DNA from: Humulus lupulus
Lineage: Eukaryota; Streptophyta; Magnoliopsida; Rosales; Cannabaceae
Length of the DNA stretch: 64,000 nucleotides
Direction of reading: 5' to 3'
Assembly: GCF_963169125.1 (NCBI RefSeq)
Contig: NC_084793.1
Span: 94,445,071 to 94,509,070 of the forward strand
In this document: piece after piece, positions 11,692-24,050 of the stretch
Layout of the letters: each line of letters starts with the position of its first letter
Numbering within the stretch: position 1 is the first letter of the stretch
Position numbers and translations under genes: made by a program
The notes under the pieces: generated by a model
Databases searched by the model: none
What the model was told of the DNA's origin: nothing
What the model saw: only the letters and a program-made list of their open reading frames with translations

Positions 11692-13972
11692 CTAATCTAT
11701 CCAAGTCCTGGGCTGATTGGCCAGGGCTTCCGGAGCAGGTCGACTTGCTGGAACCCTGTTCCGTGAGTATTGAGCCAAGGGGCCGGCTCGGATGAGGGTC
11801 TCTATTTCATCTTTGAGATGCCTGCAATCGTCGGTATTGTGTTCGACGTCGTTATGAAAACGGCAGAATTTGGAAGTATCTCTCTTTCCCTTGTGGTGTT
11901 TCAATGGTTCCGGCCTCTTCCAGGGGACCCGAGTAGAGTTGGCCAGGAAAATACTTTCCCTTGACTGAGTGAGTTCGGTATATGTCGTGAACATGGGCTT
12001 GAACTTGTCTACAGACTTATTCTTCTTTTGGCCGTGCTGATTGTTTTCGCCATTCCCCTTTCTTTTGCCTCCACTAGGCTGGTTGTTCTGTGTGACGTCT
12101 GGGGTCGCTACCACGACCTCCGTCCCCACTCCAGCGGGCTGCTCGGGAACCTGGCTGGTTCCCGTGGCTGAGGCTTCGGCTTCTTCCAAATTTATCCATT
12201 CTTGGGCCCTATTAAGGAATTCGTTGACCGAACTGACTCCCTTCTTTTGTATATCCTTCCAGAGATCTCCTCCGACAAGGATTCTGGTTCTCATAGCCAT
12301 GAGCTTGGAGCTTTCATCCGCGTCCCTAGCTCGGGCAGTGAAGTTCGCGAATCTGCTCAGGTAAGCCTTCAGCGTCTCACCGGGCTGCTGTCTCACATTG
12401 GCCAAGGAGTCAGCCTGAACACGGGCGGCCTGGGAGGCGCGGAATACCCTTTTGAAGTCAGCTGAGAAGGTCTTCCAGGAGCTGATCGACTGTCTTTTAC
12501 TTTGCTTAAACCACTGTCTGGCAGGTCCGGTCAGTGTGGAAGGGAAGATCAAGCATCTCAGCTCCGGGCCAATGTTATGGGCCATCATTAGGGTGTTGAA
12601 CATCCCTAAATGGTCCGACGGATCTCCGTCCCCGTTGAACTTTGATAAGTGAGGCATACGGAAACCAGATGGGTATGCCGTCACTGCTATGTTGGGGGCG
12701 AAGAGTTCCATCTCATCCCCCGAATCATATTCGTCTTTCTCCTTTTCTGACAAGAGCTTCCTCATCAGTTCCTCCATTTGAGTTAGGCGCTCGAGGGTTT
12801 GGTCCTGAGATCCTTGGTTATTCTGGGGCTGTTCAACAGCTCCAGATCCATTGTACATATTAGATGGGTTATTGCCCCTCCTATCTTGAGATAGGTTGTT
12901 TGGGGCATTCCCTCCATTACGTACTTCGGATCGCCCCCCCCCCCCCCCCCGAGCGAGCCTGACTACCATCTCTAGCTCGATCCTCTCTGTGAGAGTTGAG
13001 GTGATCTCGAAGGTCGCCTCCCTGGGAGGTCTGGTGGCTTTATGCCAAACTTAGTCGCTGACGTAGGTCTCCTCCAGAGAGATCACTCCGGCGACTGCCA
13101 GTCCCATGACTCCTGCTGGATAGGCTTGGAGTCCGTCTTTGGTGGTGAGGACCTGAGCTTTCTTCCGGCGCCCTGCTATGCCGGGAAGGTCCCGCTGATG
13201 GTGGGTTTCTCCTACTACTCCCATAAGCTGGGATGTCTCGGACGGGCCGAGGAGGAGACGGATATCTGATCGGAGATGGAGGATGCCTGACTAGAGAAGC
13301 GATCCTAGTTCTGTCTGGACGGATTAAATTTGGTGGGGGCCTTTCGGCCCTGCCAACTTGCTGGTCCCGCGCCGGGCGATCTGGACGAGGTGCAGGACGG
13401 TCTTCGGGGACGGGCTGACATCGTGGGCCCTCCCCGGATCTCCTCCGGGAATTTCCTCAAGCTCTCCTGGGCGTCCTCGAGGATGGTTGAGAGCTAGGAG
13501 TTGACGTCCTAACCGAATGGCTGTATTGCTGTTGTCCGGTCCCAGGCATTTCCCCGAGGTTTGCGTCTCGATGGTGCGATGAAGGGGTGGAGTTGGCTGC
13601 TGGAAGTCTATCCGAACGGCTATGCCTGGATCGATTACCCCGGCGAGACTTAGGAGCCTCACCTTGCCTCTCTCCAACGTTAATGTTGGTTGTGAGAGGG
13701 GGTAATCGGGCCAGGATATCCTGGATTTGCCGACTAGCAGTTGCTAACTGGCTCCTCAGCTGAGCGTTCTCCATCTCCACCGCAGTATAATAACACGGGT
13801 TCGGAGTAGGTGGCCGGGGCGCCGAACTACCAGTATCGTCTTGGCTCGCCGGCTGCTTTCCTGGCCGCTGCTGGACTTCAGGAATTTGTTCCTCAGGGAT
13901 GGCAGTATGATGAGCCTCCTGCCCATCATGTTGTTCTGTCTCGTTGCCATGCCTGGATCGAGTAGTCACCAT
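11692..13972 (-). pseudogene. gag: Ret1 gag
   Basis: The gene starts at ATG 13972 (MVTTRSRHGNETEQ), 57 bases inside the LTR. The N-terminal frame is open to a TGA at 13457, continues beyond it, and changes frame near 13080. It changes again at a run of 17 C (12934-12950, G on the coding strand), after which 12969-11692 is open. That part carries the capsid-like domain (RMPHLSKFNGDGDPSDHLGMF, GPARQWFKQ, LKAYLSRFANFTARA) and a zinc-binding segment near the end (CRFHNDVEHNTDDCRHLKDEIE). Ret2 gag at 16968-21117 aligns throughout. The gag stop TAG is in frame with the protease. Confidence 0.82.
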
Positions 13973-14007
13973 AATTAGATGTTTGTAGCAGCACTAATCG
14001 AACTTGC

Positions 14008-14028
14008 TCTCAATGAAAGCACCAAGCT
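14008..14028 (-). other. Ret1 primer-binding region
   Basis: On the minus strand, three bases after the 5' LTR, comes TGGTGCTTTCATTGAGAG (14025-14008). The same 18 bases sit three bases after the 5' LTRs of Ret2 and Ret3. The position is right for a tRNA primer site. I could not assign the tRNA with certainty. Confidence 0.75.
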
Positions 14029-14790
14029 GTTGACGCGGTTCTTCGGCAACAGGTAATTAAGAGAGAGAGAGAAGAGGATTAGTGCCAAATATAGAACCGT
14101 AACAGATATAAGATCTTAGTGAATGAAATAGGTGACTCAAGACACGTTTTTAAGTGGTTCGAAGGTTAAAATCCTTCTACTCCACTAGTCAATATTACTG
14201 ATATATTCTGGGTATTTTGTTACAAAGTATATCTCTCTAGAGACTATTTGTTCCAACCCCTATCAACTCCCAGGGTCTCCATATTTATAGGAGAAGGCAC
14301 CTGGAAGTTGGTAAGGAGGTCATCCCGTGACCTTCTTATTTGTCATATCAACTCTGTGACATTCATGATTAATTCCTAAACCTGACACATAAGTATGGTC
14401 AAATCGATTGATAAGGAGATAATGGGCCGCACGGCCCAACCCAGCCGTGGGTGTCTGAACACGCATGTTCCTGCAGCGTGTCCGAGAAGTCAGGGAGATA
14501 TTGGACACGTGATGTCAGATATATGCACGTTTATCTTGTGTGTGTTGACTTTACAAAGGGTCATGGCCTCCACATCCAGCTCGTACCACGATCTGTGCAC
14601 CTGACCTGACCTTCGGCCTTTCGATTCCTTGTTCCAGTCTTGGGAGTCTTGGCGAGTCCTTGAGGATTCCTCGAGCTAAGGGGGTACGACCTCAAGACAG
14701 GATCTCCTACCTGGGGGATGTTTATGGACTAACCATGATTAGTCCGAAGCTCGGCCTGCTAATCAGCCCGTGGGAAAATCAGGGCGTACA
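14029..14790 (-). repeat. Ret1 5' LTR
   Basis: This 762-base repeat matches 2280-3030, with TATA box TATAAATA at 14289-14282 on the element's strand. It is followed by ACTTT, the presumed target-site copy, and then by MULE intron sequence. Confidence 0.93.
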
Positions 14791-14857
14791 ACTTTTTAGC
14801 TATATGTTTATCTTTTATGATTATTTGAGTTAAATCAATGTTTTATGTTGTTTGTAG

Positions 14858-15468
14858 TTGATCGTCCTTTCGTTGTTGAAGCCTTGACCATCAGAGGTCG
14901 ATTATTACAGCTTCTTCACTCCGGGATATGTTCCCTTGTATCCCGGGCTTGGCCAGGATCCCGAGAATTTTGATGGGGTGGAGGCGGCCATGGATTTTGA
15001 GAAAGTGGCCGAGATGGTTTCTCAAGTTGCCCAGGCAGTGAAGATTTTTGATGATGCTGTCCCTTGGGAGGAGGAGGTTGTAGGTCCCACCCCTCTCGCT
15101 GTCCTTGTTGCAGCCCCAGCCCAAGCCCTCTTTCTGGCTGATATGAAAGAGTTGATGCAATGATTGGAGAGATTCGAGGGTCTACATGAGACCTTTCTGA
15201 AGAACTAGTCAGTGATCATGGACGCAATCAGTCAGATCTTGTCATTTATTAAGGAGCGACCGAGGGACTCCATGGCAGACTCAGAGTCACTAGATTTTCC
15301 AAATGACTTTGAACTTGTTCCATCCACTCCTCCCACCATTGTTGTGCCACCTGATTCTGCAACTCTGAGAGTCGCTATTGTCAACCCTGGGGAGGTGCAT
15401 GAGGTTCAGTTTAAGAGGAGAAGATGCAAGCCAGATTGGTTTGAGGACTACACTGATCCGCGAGGAAG
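14858..15468 (+). pseudogene. Second exon of the MULE DUF1985-Ulp1 gene
   Basis: A TTTGTAG acceptor ends at 14857, and phase 0 continues from the exon at 1392-2243. The frame carries three stops (TGA near 14886, TGA at 15161-15163, TAG near 15206), all explicable as C to T changes at CGA or CAG codons. The product has acidic and low-complexity stretches (DPENFDGVEAAMDFEKVAEM) and ends with RRRCKPDWFEDYTDPRG, a linker type seen before Ulp1 domains. It is cut at 15468 by a solo copia LTR and resumes at 49117 one frame away, so a one-base indel must also exist nearby. Confidence 0.7.
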
Positions 15469-16207
15469 TGTTGGGAATAGTGCCCTTAAAGCAATTGTAG
15501 TTGACAAATGTTTTAAATGAAATAAATAATTGAATTATTTTATATATATATACTATGTTCGATATTATGTTGATAATATTAAGTAAATATCATAAAATTC
15601 CAAAGTTTATCTATGTGATCTTAATCTCATATTGGTATGAGAGGATTGAGATTAAGATAATAAATTTAAAATAGTTCGCAGTAAAATAAAGTTATGGAAT
15701 CATTAGATAAATTATTGTTAGTATGGTTTGCTAGTATTATGAATACAATTGACATAGATCCGGGTCACTAGTGTAGTAGGACACTTTAGTGAAGGTACTT
15801 TATATATAGTGATATATAGAACTGGACCATATGTGATTTGTCAATACTTGTTTAAACACCATTTTATAGTATTAATCAAACACATCAAACGATGATCATA
15901 TATACGATGATCTTAATCTTGAGGTTACTATGAACTCCTATATATGTCATCTGATTATTTGATTCATGTGTTAAGGTTTGTCAGAATGATCAGGCTAAGA
16001 ACAATTGTGTTTGGGGACTCAATGATATATATGGCTGGGGACATAGTTTAACAGATATGGAATCTATACCTTCTTATAGATTGAATAATGGTTCCCTATT
16101 GGGTTGACTTTTGGAACTAAAAAGGTTATGAGTGCTCACGTCAAAAACTTGTTGTGACACAACCTTCACTAGTAAAGTCAATGGTACTCTAGGAATAGGA
16201 TATAGTT

Positions 16208-16909
16208 TGTTATACCCTAAACTTAGCACGAGTTAACTTGCCCAACTCGTGTACAGTTGGCAGTTGAATACGTGGAAAGATTCCCAAGTAAAATAGAGTT
16301 ATTTACCATGTGAACAGCTCGAGACTCATAATGGTCAGACCCAATATTAAGCGTCCTGGATTTACTGCGAGCTTGGAGTCAGATAGTTGTCAAGCACGAG
16401 CTCAGGTGAGATATTCAGCTCATGAGGACTTAGACATAACACATATTGAAGGATCCCAAGAGACTTGGGTATTCTTTATACGCTCGTTGATGACCAGGCT
16501 GTATCATATCTATATCATTTATTACTCGAGATAGCAGGAGCGTGTTTATTCTATTACCAAATCATATCTCAATATAAATGAGAATAATCTGTATTAATTA
16601 TATACCATATATAATTACACATTTTATTTACACGGTGACCCAAAAACCAGTCCATGGAATTCCCCTATAAATACTGGGAATATTGGACAGGGAAGGGGGA
16701 CCATATTCTAAGATACCGAAACTCTTCCAAAATAGAGAGGGAAACAGTAATAATATCGACTCGTGGACTAGGTAGATTTTAATCACTGAACCACGTAAAA
16801 GTTATGTGCTTTTGAGTGAGTTCTTATTATTTTCATTGCAGTAAACTATCAAGCACTGATCTACCCATTTTATTTCTTAATATACTGTTGGCGAAAAACC
16901 ACGTCAACA
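16208..16909 (+). repeat. Ret2 5' LTR
   Basis: It spans 702 bases, from TGTTATACCC to CGTCAACA. A TATA box, TATAAATA, lies at 16666-16673. Confidence 0.92.
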
Positions 16910-16912
16910 GTT

Positions 16913-16930
16913 TGGTGCTTTCATTGAGAG
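16913..16930 (+). other. Ret2 primer-binding region
   Basis: TGGTGCTTTCATTGAGAG starts three bases after the LTR and is identical to the motif in Ret1 and Ret3. Confidence 0.75.
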
Positions 16931-16967
16931 TAAATTAGTGCTTCACAAGTTCTAGTCAACTTTCATC

Positions 16968-17770
16968 ATGGTGGTCACTCGCTCAATGCACGATAATGAG
17001 ATGGAACAGCCTGGTGGGCAGGAGGCCCATCATACCACTGTTCCCAATGAAAGGGATCCGGTTGTTCTACAATGTCCGGGAAAACAACCGACAGGCCAGG
17101 GTGATACTGGGAGTTTGGCGTCGTTACCGCCAAATCCTAATCCAGGCTATCTGACTGTCATCGAGATGGAAAACATGCAGCTGATGAGCCATCTCTCTAG
17201 GGAAAACAGGCATATTGAGGAGGTCTTAGCTCGATTACCCCCTCTTGCAACCGACATTAATGTCAGAAAGAGGCAAAGTGGGTCTCACAAGTCCCACAGG
17301 AATAACCGGTCTAAACTGAGTTGATCTATTAGGACCGCCACTTCGAGTTCTATGCATTCAAGGCAAAATCACTAGAATGTTCGGCCCACTGACCACCACA
17401 TGGGTCATCAGCATGTCAGTCGGTCAGTAAGGACTTCGACCCCAAGCTCGGTGCCTTCTTCACAGATTCCTAGGAATGCCGATGACAACCCATGAGAGGG
17501 GCTGGGACAGGCTCACGAAGGCACAATGCTCCAAAAAATTCCTCTGTGCCACGATCGGAGTTTCAGGCACAGATAACTAGGGACATTGGAGTAGAACAAA
17601 GGCGCTCTAACTTAGTCCATTCTGATGGAACGAGGATAGCCTTGCCAATAAGGCATTCTCCATCACCTGTAAGACATCCAACACCACCTTGTCCTCAACG
17701 AGATAGTCCAGTTCATGGGGACAGTAGGAGAAATCCTCCCCCATCTGCACATACTTTCGTCCCACGAACG
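16968..17770 (+). pseudogene. gag: Ret2 gag, N-terminal part
   Basis: It starts at ATG 16968 (MVVTRSMHDNEMEQ), homologous to the Ret1 gag start. The frame is open to 17324, then shifts, with a second homologous stretch at 17492-17770 (TRIALPIRHSPSPVRHP). The solo copia LTR interrupts it after 17770 and the sequence resumes at 19672. Gag proteins form the particle that packages element RNA. This copy cannot make a full product. Confidence 0.8.
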
Positions 17771-19666
17771 TGTTAGGAGTGTGTCCTAAAAGCATGTAAA
17801 GACATTTGTTTTTTCTGTGAATAAATAAATACAATGGTTTATTATTATTGTCATATTTAGATTGTTAAATTATTGTTTGAATAATTTTGTAAATATCATA
17901 AAAATTCCATATTCATTATTGAGGGTCTGATCTTGTATTAGTACGAGAGAATTAAGATCACATGAATGAATAAAAATAGTCAACAACAACAAATTAAAGT
18001 TATGAAATTCTTTAATTGGAGTTGTAAGTACGGTTTACTGAGTATCATAATGATACAAATAATCTAGATTCAGATTATTGATGTGGAAAGACATCCCGGT
18101 AAAGGTGCTTTATATAATATGATTATATATGACATGGACCGATATGAATTAAAGTCTTTATCCAAAAACCATTTAACAATAAAGACTTGTAATTCATATC
18201 ATAACTGATGATCATTTATAGATCAACCTAAATCCTGAGTGTTCATGAACTCCTGTTCATATTTATTAAATCTTTTGATTCACTCGTTAAGGTCTCTTCA
18301 AAGAATGAGGCTAATGACTTTTGTTTTGGAGATTTAATATCATGGATGGCTGGGAACATGTATCAACAATACAGAATCTAATCTTTCCTAACGGATCGTA
18401 TATTAGTTCCCTTAAGGGTTAATTCTGGAACTGAATGATTTTGAGCTCAAATCTATAATTAGATTATAGATTAATTATTCACTAGTGAATTAATGGTACT
18501 TAAGGAATAATAAGTAAATTAGAAAGGTTAAATGGTAATTCTTCCATTCTAATTTATGAACTAATTAATTAGAGGGTTGGACTATTGTAAGATGGTTATA
18601 TCAATGGACGACTTAAGAAAAAGATTTCTGTAAAAGTATATCTATAACATAAAGAATGCAGTTTTGAATTTATAGTGGAGTAATATCATAATTAATAAAT
18701 TAACTATTATAATTAAAGAGTTTAATTATTTAGTTTCAATTTATTGGAGCTTAATGTTATAGGTCCATGGTCCCCAAAATGGCTCAAACAATCACAGTCA
18801 AAGGCAAATACATAAATTGGGCAAAAAAGACTTATGTGATAAGTAAAATATTTTTCTATGTATCAAACATAATTATTTTTTAATTATGTGTAATTAATTA
18901 ATTATTTGATTTAACAAAAAAAAATATAATTAATTTTGAATTAATTTATTTTTGGGATTTTTGGTATTTAAATAATAATAAAATTGGGAAAAATCACATG
19001 CCTGCACATGCATGTGGTACACGTGTGGCACAGTGCACAGGCACTGTGCTACACGCATAAGAGATAGACTTGGTCTCTTGATTCCACAATTTTAGTTATT
19101 TAAATATTAAATAAATAATGAGATATTTTGATTTGATTTAAATATTATTATTTAAACAAAAATCTGATAACTGATCAGTTATTTTGAATTTGTTTAAAAT
19201 AACAAATATTTTAATATATTGGATATTATTAAATATTGGATATCAGTTTTCACAGAACGTAAGTTTTCAGGGATAGAAAAATATCTAGGATTCTCTTAGA
19301 GAAAAAGATCAGTGACAAAAACAAAGGTCATTGTTCTTCACAAAACCTAGGTCCAAACTTTATCAGATCTCATGTGTTGAGAATATCTGATAAATAGTTA
19401 TTGCCTATTATTTGTATAGCGAGCCCACACTCGTTCTTTGGGTGACTGAGAACATTTTGGAAGATCTTGGTGTGAGATCTCAAGGATTCAGCCATACGAA
19501 AAGATAGCAGCAAGGAAGGACCTGAGGTAATGTTTCTATTCTTGTCCTTGATTCAATATATATATGAGTGTGAAGAAGTAGATCTAGAAATCTTATGGGA
19601 TTAATCTGACAATTTGATTGTTGTTCCGCTGCGCATAATCTCTGATTTGATCAATAAACACCAACA
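17771..19666 (+). mobile_element. Solo Ty1/copia LTR in Ret2 gag
   Basis: It runs from TGTTAGGAGTGTGTCC to AAACACCAACA, 1896 bases, with an exact duplication GAACG at 17766-17770 and 19667-19671. It is AT-rich and has no coding capacity. Its 3' end contains CCGCTGCGCA, a motif shared with the other copia LTR near 49090. No internal copia region is present. Confidence 0.92.
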
Positions 19667-19671
19667 GAACG

Positions 19672-21117
19672 CGTGTTGAGAATACAGGCCCTTGATCCCA
19701 ACCGCGAGCTGTAAGCTTCGCAACGAAAGTTTTTGGATGGAAAGCCATCGTAGAGGCAGGTCCGAGAGCGACCTAAGAAATCATTTGAGTTCAGCACAAA
19801 GTCCTCAGTATGACCAACAGCCCGACTTGCGAGATCATCTGAACTCACAAAGAAGGTATCCAGCTCGGGATGAAGATATTAGTTATACTTGACACGAGGG
19901 AGGTCCGTCCATAGTACGCGGCAACGGAAATGCCTCACCTAACCAAGCTCGATCTTGGAGGGACAATAACCCATCAAACGCGTATGATAGGATGGGAGCT
20001 GTTGAACAACCCCCAGCTAACCTAGGGAATAGGGACCAAACCCTCGAGAGACTAGCTCTAATGGAAGAGCAAATGAAAAGACTCTTGTCCGGGAAGGAAA
20101 AGGACGATTGTGACTCAGACGAGGAGCTCGAACCTTTTGCTCCAAACATTACAGTAGCAACATATCCTGTAGATTTTAGGATGCCACACATGTTGAAGTT
20201 TGATGGAGAGGGAGATTTGTCCGATCACCTCGGAATGTTTAACACCATGATGATGGCCTATAATGTCGGCTCGACCTAAGGTGTATCTTTTTCCCTGCAA
20301 CTCTGGTCGGGTCTGCCAGGCAGTGGTTTAAACAATATAAGAGGCATTCCATAAGCTCGTGGAAGAAATTTTCGTTCGATTTCAAAAAAGCATTCCGAGC
20401 TTCACAGATGGCTCAGGTTGAGGCTGATTCATTGGCCAATGTAAAGTAGCAACCTGGCGAGACGCTGAAGGCATATCTGAGCAAATTCGCCAATGTTGCT
20501 ACATGAGCTAGGGATGCTGATGACAGCTCCAAGCTCATGGCGATGAGGACGGGAATCCTTGTCGGGGGTGACCTATGGCGGAACTCCAAAGAAAAGGAGT
20601 TAAAAGCGTATACTAATTCTTGGCTCGAGCTCAAGAATGGATAAACTTGGAGGAGTATAGCTACGGCTCAAACCGTTACCCAGAATAACCAAGGGGGGAA
20701 CAACAAAAGGAAAGGGAATGGTGAGGGCGACTAGATCGGGATGAAGAGAAACAAGTTCGGGGAGAAGTTCAAACCTATCTATGCTACATATACCGACCTA
20801 ACGGACACCCGAGAGCATATTTTTCTGGCAAATTCTAATCGCCTTCCATGGAAGAAGCCAGAACCTTTGAGAAACCAGATGGCGAAGAAAGATCCTTCAA
20901 AATTCTGTCGATTCCATAACGACATCGGTCATAACATCGATGATTGTCGGCAACTGAAGGATGAAATTGAAACTCTCATCAAAGTTGGGTCGTTGGCCCA
21001 GTATGCCCGAAATCGGGTAGTTCCTAATCAGCCTGCCGGACAGAACCCTCAGTCATTCCCAGAGGCTCCGATGGGCCAATGTAGAGCTTAGGCAAACTAG
21101 GTCGAACCTCCTCCGAT
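19672..21117 (+). pseudogene. gag: Ret2 gag, C-terminal part
   Basis: The sequence aligns with Ret1 gag: GNRDQTLERLALMEEQMKRL, RMPHMLKFDGEGDLSDHLGMF, then a region with stops around 20280-20700. A clean tail at 20741-21091 carries CRFHNDIGHNIDDCRQLKDEIE, the zinc-binding segment. Several stops and frame slips are present. Confidence 0.85.
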
Positions 21118-22020
21118 AGTAGGGGGAGATATACCACTATTGTAGGAGGACCTCATTTGGCGGGCATGAGCAGCGGGGCACAAAAGAGGTACATTAATGA
21201 ACTGAGGGCTCATAATGGGGTGGAGTTCGTCCCAGAGCAACGGTTATCGAAACAACAGCGATTGGAAAAGCAACCAATCATTTTCACGGAAGCAGATGCT
21301 AGCCATGTCCAATTCCCACATAATGGCTTGTTGGTAGTAACTGTGTAGCTCACCAACCGAAGGGTCCGAAGAATACTGGTAGATAATAAAAGCTCTGTAA
21401 ATTTACTTTTTAGGTCCACCTTGGAAAAAATAGGACTTTCCGTATCCGATTTGAAGGCAACCTCGATGACTCTGTACGGGTTTTCGGGTGAAGAATTAGC
21501 GACCATAGGGACAATCGGGCTGGTGGTGACATTAGGAGAAGAGTCATGAAATGTATCCAAAATACTCGAGTACGTGGTAATCGATTGTCCAGTCGCATAC
21601 AATGCGATTTTGGGTCGACCTGCACTGATGGCATTTGAAGCCATAACATCTATCCGGCACCTGGCAATAAAATTCCCCTCAACTATAGGGATATGCACAG
21701 TCAGAGGTGATTAGCTCGTTGCCAGAGAACGCTATAGCATTTCTATGAAGGGAAAGTCACAACCCGGGCAACAGGCAATGGTCGTAAATGACCTAGGTGG
21801 GGAGTCCCAGGAGATGGAAGTCACTCGTGGGATGGAAGAAACTCAACAAGAAGAGGACAGTGAGATCACCCAACATGATGACATTGATCCGCGGATAGGC
21901 GAAGACAGGTCAGAGCTCAAAGCCATAGAAGAGCTCGAGGAAGTGAACATTGACCCCAAAGAAGCTTCGAGAGTTATAAAGATTGGGAAGAATCTTGAAG
22001 ACAAAAGAAAGAAAGAAAGA
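21118..22020 (+). pseudogene. pol: Ret2 protease and linker
   Basis: MAGMSSGAQKRYINELRAHN at 21157 aligns with the Ret1 protease N-terminus. The active-site region reads as DNKSS rather than DTGSS or DNGSS, and stops occur at about 21347 and 21548. The acidic linker (DIDPRIGEDRSELKAIEELE) is preserved and continues without the TAG found in Ret1. Confidence 0.82.
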
Positions 22021-23826
22021 GATGGTTGATTTTTTTACAGAAGAACCTAGATGTTTTTGGCTGGTCGCATGAGGATATGGTGGGAATTAGTCTGAATATA
22101 ATAATGCACACATTAAATTTGGACAAGAACGTGCCTGCAAAATCCCAAAAATGGTAACTTTTGGGAACGGTTTGAGTTGAAGCACTAGAGGAAGAGGTAG
22201 CTTGGTTACTAAAATGTGGGTTTATCTGGGAGGAAAAATACTCGATCTGGGTTGCCAATCCCGTGCTGGTCCCAAAGACGAACGAGAAGTGGAGAACCTG
22301 TATCGACTTCTCCGACCTAAACAAAGCTTGTCCTAAGGGTTGTTTCCCACTGCCAAGGATTGACCAGTTGGTAGACGCCATGACAGGTCACAAGCTCATG
22401 TCTTTCATGGACGCGTACTCTGGATAAAACCAGATCACGATGAACCCTGCGGACCAAGAGCATACTTGTTGCATGACCGAACATAACGTATATTGCTACA
22501 AAGTTATGCCATTCAGATTGAAAAATGTCGGGGCTACATACCAACGCTTGGTCAACAAATGTTCGCTAACCAGATCGGGAAAAACATGGAGGTGTATGTC
22601 AAAGACATGCTTGTCAAGTCAAAGATTGGCAATAACCATGTATCCGCTTTGGAGGAATGTTTTGGGATATTAAGGAGATATGAAATGAAGCTGAATCCCC
22701 AAAAATGTACTTTCGGGGTGGCATTTGGAAAATTTCTGGGATTCATAGTCAACATAAGGGGAATAGAGGTGAATCCTTACAAAATTTGATCGTTGTTAGA
22801 AATGCCTTCACTCTGGTCACATAAAGAAGTTCAAAGCTTGACTGGAAGGGTGGCGGCTTTAAATCGCTTCATTTCAAAATCCACTAACAAGTGTCTGCCA
22901 TTCTATAACTTGCTCAGAGGAAACAAGAAATTTGAAAGGACCGAAGAGTGCGAACAAGCATTCCACGATCTGAAAGCGAACCTGGCAAAGCCCCTGATAT
23001 TATCCAAACCAACATCTGGAGAGCCTCTGTTTCTTTATTTAGCCATAACAAAGAATGCAGTCAGTGTCGTGTTAGTTCGAGAATAAGACTGTGTTAAGAA
23101 ACCAGTGTATTATGTAAGCAAGAGGCTTCTCAGAGCTGAATCACGGTACCCACTGATAGAGAAGTTGGCATTCTATTTAGTTTTGGCTTCCAGAAAGCTT
23201 CGACCATATTTCCTGCCCCATTCCATCAACGTCTTACCGACCAACCTTTAAGGCAGGTATTGCAAAAACCTGAAATGTCAGGACGTTTCTTAAAATGGGC
23301 CATCAAACTTAGCCAGTTCGAGATATTATACATGTCACGAACTTCAATCAAGAGTCAAGCCCTTGCTGATTTTATGGGTGAATGCACTGGTTTTCAGGAC
23401 GAGCTCATTAGGGAGACGGTGTAGGAATTATGGAAAACCTTCGTCGATGGATCGTCAAACGAGAACGGATAAAGAGCTAGAATAATCTTAATCTCGCCAA
23501 AGGGACATCAATTCCATATAGCTCTAAGATTCAGATTTGAGGCATCCAACAACGAAGCAGAATATGAGGCCTTACTGGCAGGGCTGAGGGTGGCAAGAGA
23601 GCTGAAGGCGAAAGCCATCCAATGTTATAGTGATTCCCAACTCGTGGTAAATCAGGTATTGGGAGAGTATAAAGCTTGAGGCATCAAGATGGTGGCCTAC
23701 CTAGCCAAGGTAAAAGGGGAGCTATCTGAATTTGAGTTTAGCTTTGTTGAACAAATACCCCGCAAGCAGAACTCTAACGTTGACGCTTTGGCATGACTTG
23801 CTACCATAAAGAGGCTGAAACATTAA
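22021..23826 (+). pseudogene. pol: Ret2 RT, RNase H and archaeal-type RNase H
   Basis: RT fragments are recognisable in alternating frames: MNPADQEHTCCMTEHNVYCY, then a YVKDMLVKSK block where the catalytic YVDD has become YVKD. The connecting RNase H (FLYLAITKNAVSVVLVRE) and the second RNase H (FVDGSSNENG, DSQLVVNQVLGEY) follow, with stops at several places. The substitution in the catalytic pair means no active RT even apart from the stops. It is cut at 23826 by a MITE. Confidence 0.87.
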
Positions 23827-24050
23827 GGGACCGTTTGTTTTGGGGTGTGGGTTAGCATTGGAATGTGGTCTAGGAGTGGAGATTGCAGTAAAGTGAAACT
23901 CAAGTAGAGAAAAGGATTCAAATTACTCACAAATATGCCTATGGGTCCCACGAAATATTAAAGTTTTCCTCCTTAATTACTGAACCAAATATTGGAAAGT
24001 GTCAACTTTCCCATTCCCCCCCTAAGCAAACCCCCAAAATAAATGCCCCC
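23827..24050. mobile_element. Tourist-like MITE (224 bp)
   Basis: It begins GGGACCGTTTGTTTTGGGG. The reverse complement of its end begins GGGGGCATTTATTTTGGGGG, so the ends are imperfect inverted repeats of about 20 bases. It is flanked by TAA at 23824-23826 and 24051-24053, and removing one copy restores the reading of Ret2 pol (ETL then VVPMEFL, as in Ret1). A three-base TAA/TTA duplication is typical of PIF/Harbinger-mobilised Tourist MITEs. It has no coding capacity. Confidence 0.8.

Larger units (their letters stand above)
2280..14790 (-). mobile_element. Ret1: Tat-lineage Ty3/gypsy LTR retrotransposon, nearly complete
   Basis: The 12.5-kb element is bounded by LTRs at 2280-3030 and 14029-14790. 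Flanking AATTT (2275-2279) and ACTTT (14791-14795) look like a five-base target-site duplication with one later change. On the minus strand the order is primer site, gag, protease, RT, RNase H, archaeal-type RNase H, integrase, spacer with tandem repeats, antisense gene, polypurine tract, LTR. The second RNase H and the antisense gene are hallmarks of the Tat lineage (Retand, Grande, RIRE2 and Ogre relatives). By hand the LTRs differ at about 11 sites plus one 12-base and one 1-base indel, making this the youngest of the three Tat copies. It sits in an intron of the MULE gene. Confidence 0.93.

Noticed and set aside
11692..11694. Programmed stop-codon readthrough between gag and pol of Ret1
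   Set aside because: Two further TAG codons downstream look like ordinary mutations, and Ret2 and Ret3 do not clearly conserve a stop here.
8399..12863. Many plus-strand open frames opposite Ret1 gag-pol
   Set aside because: They are shadows of the minus-strand coding frame, without start context, splice logic or conservation in Ret2 and Ret3.
15541..16200. An AT-rich promoter or scaffold region of a host gene
   Set aside because: It aligns with the copia LTR at 17771-18500 and is bounded by the LTR start and its duplication.
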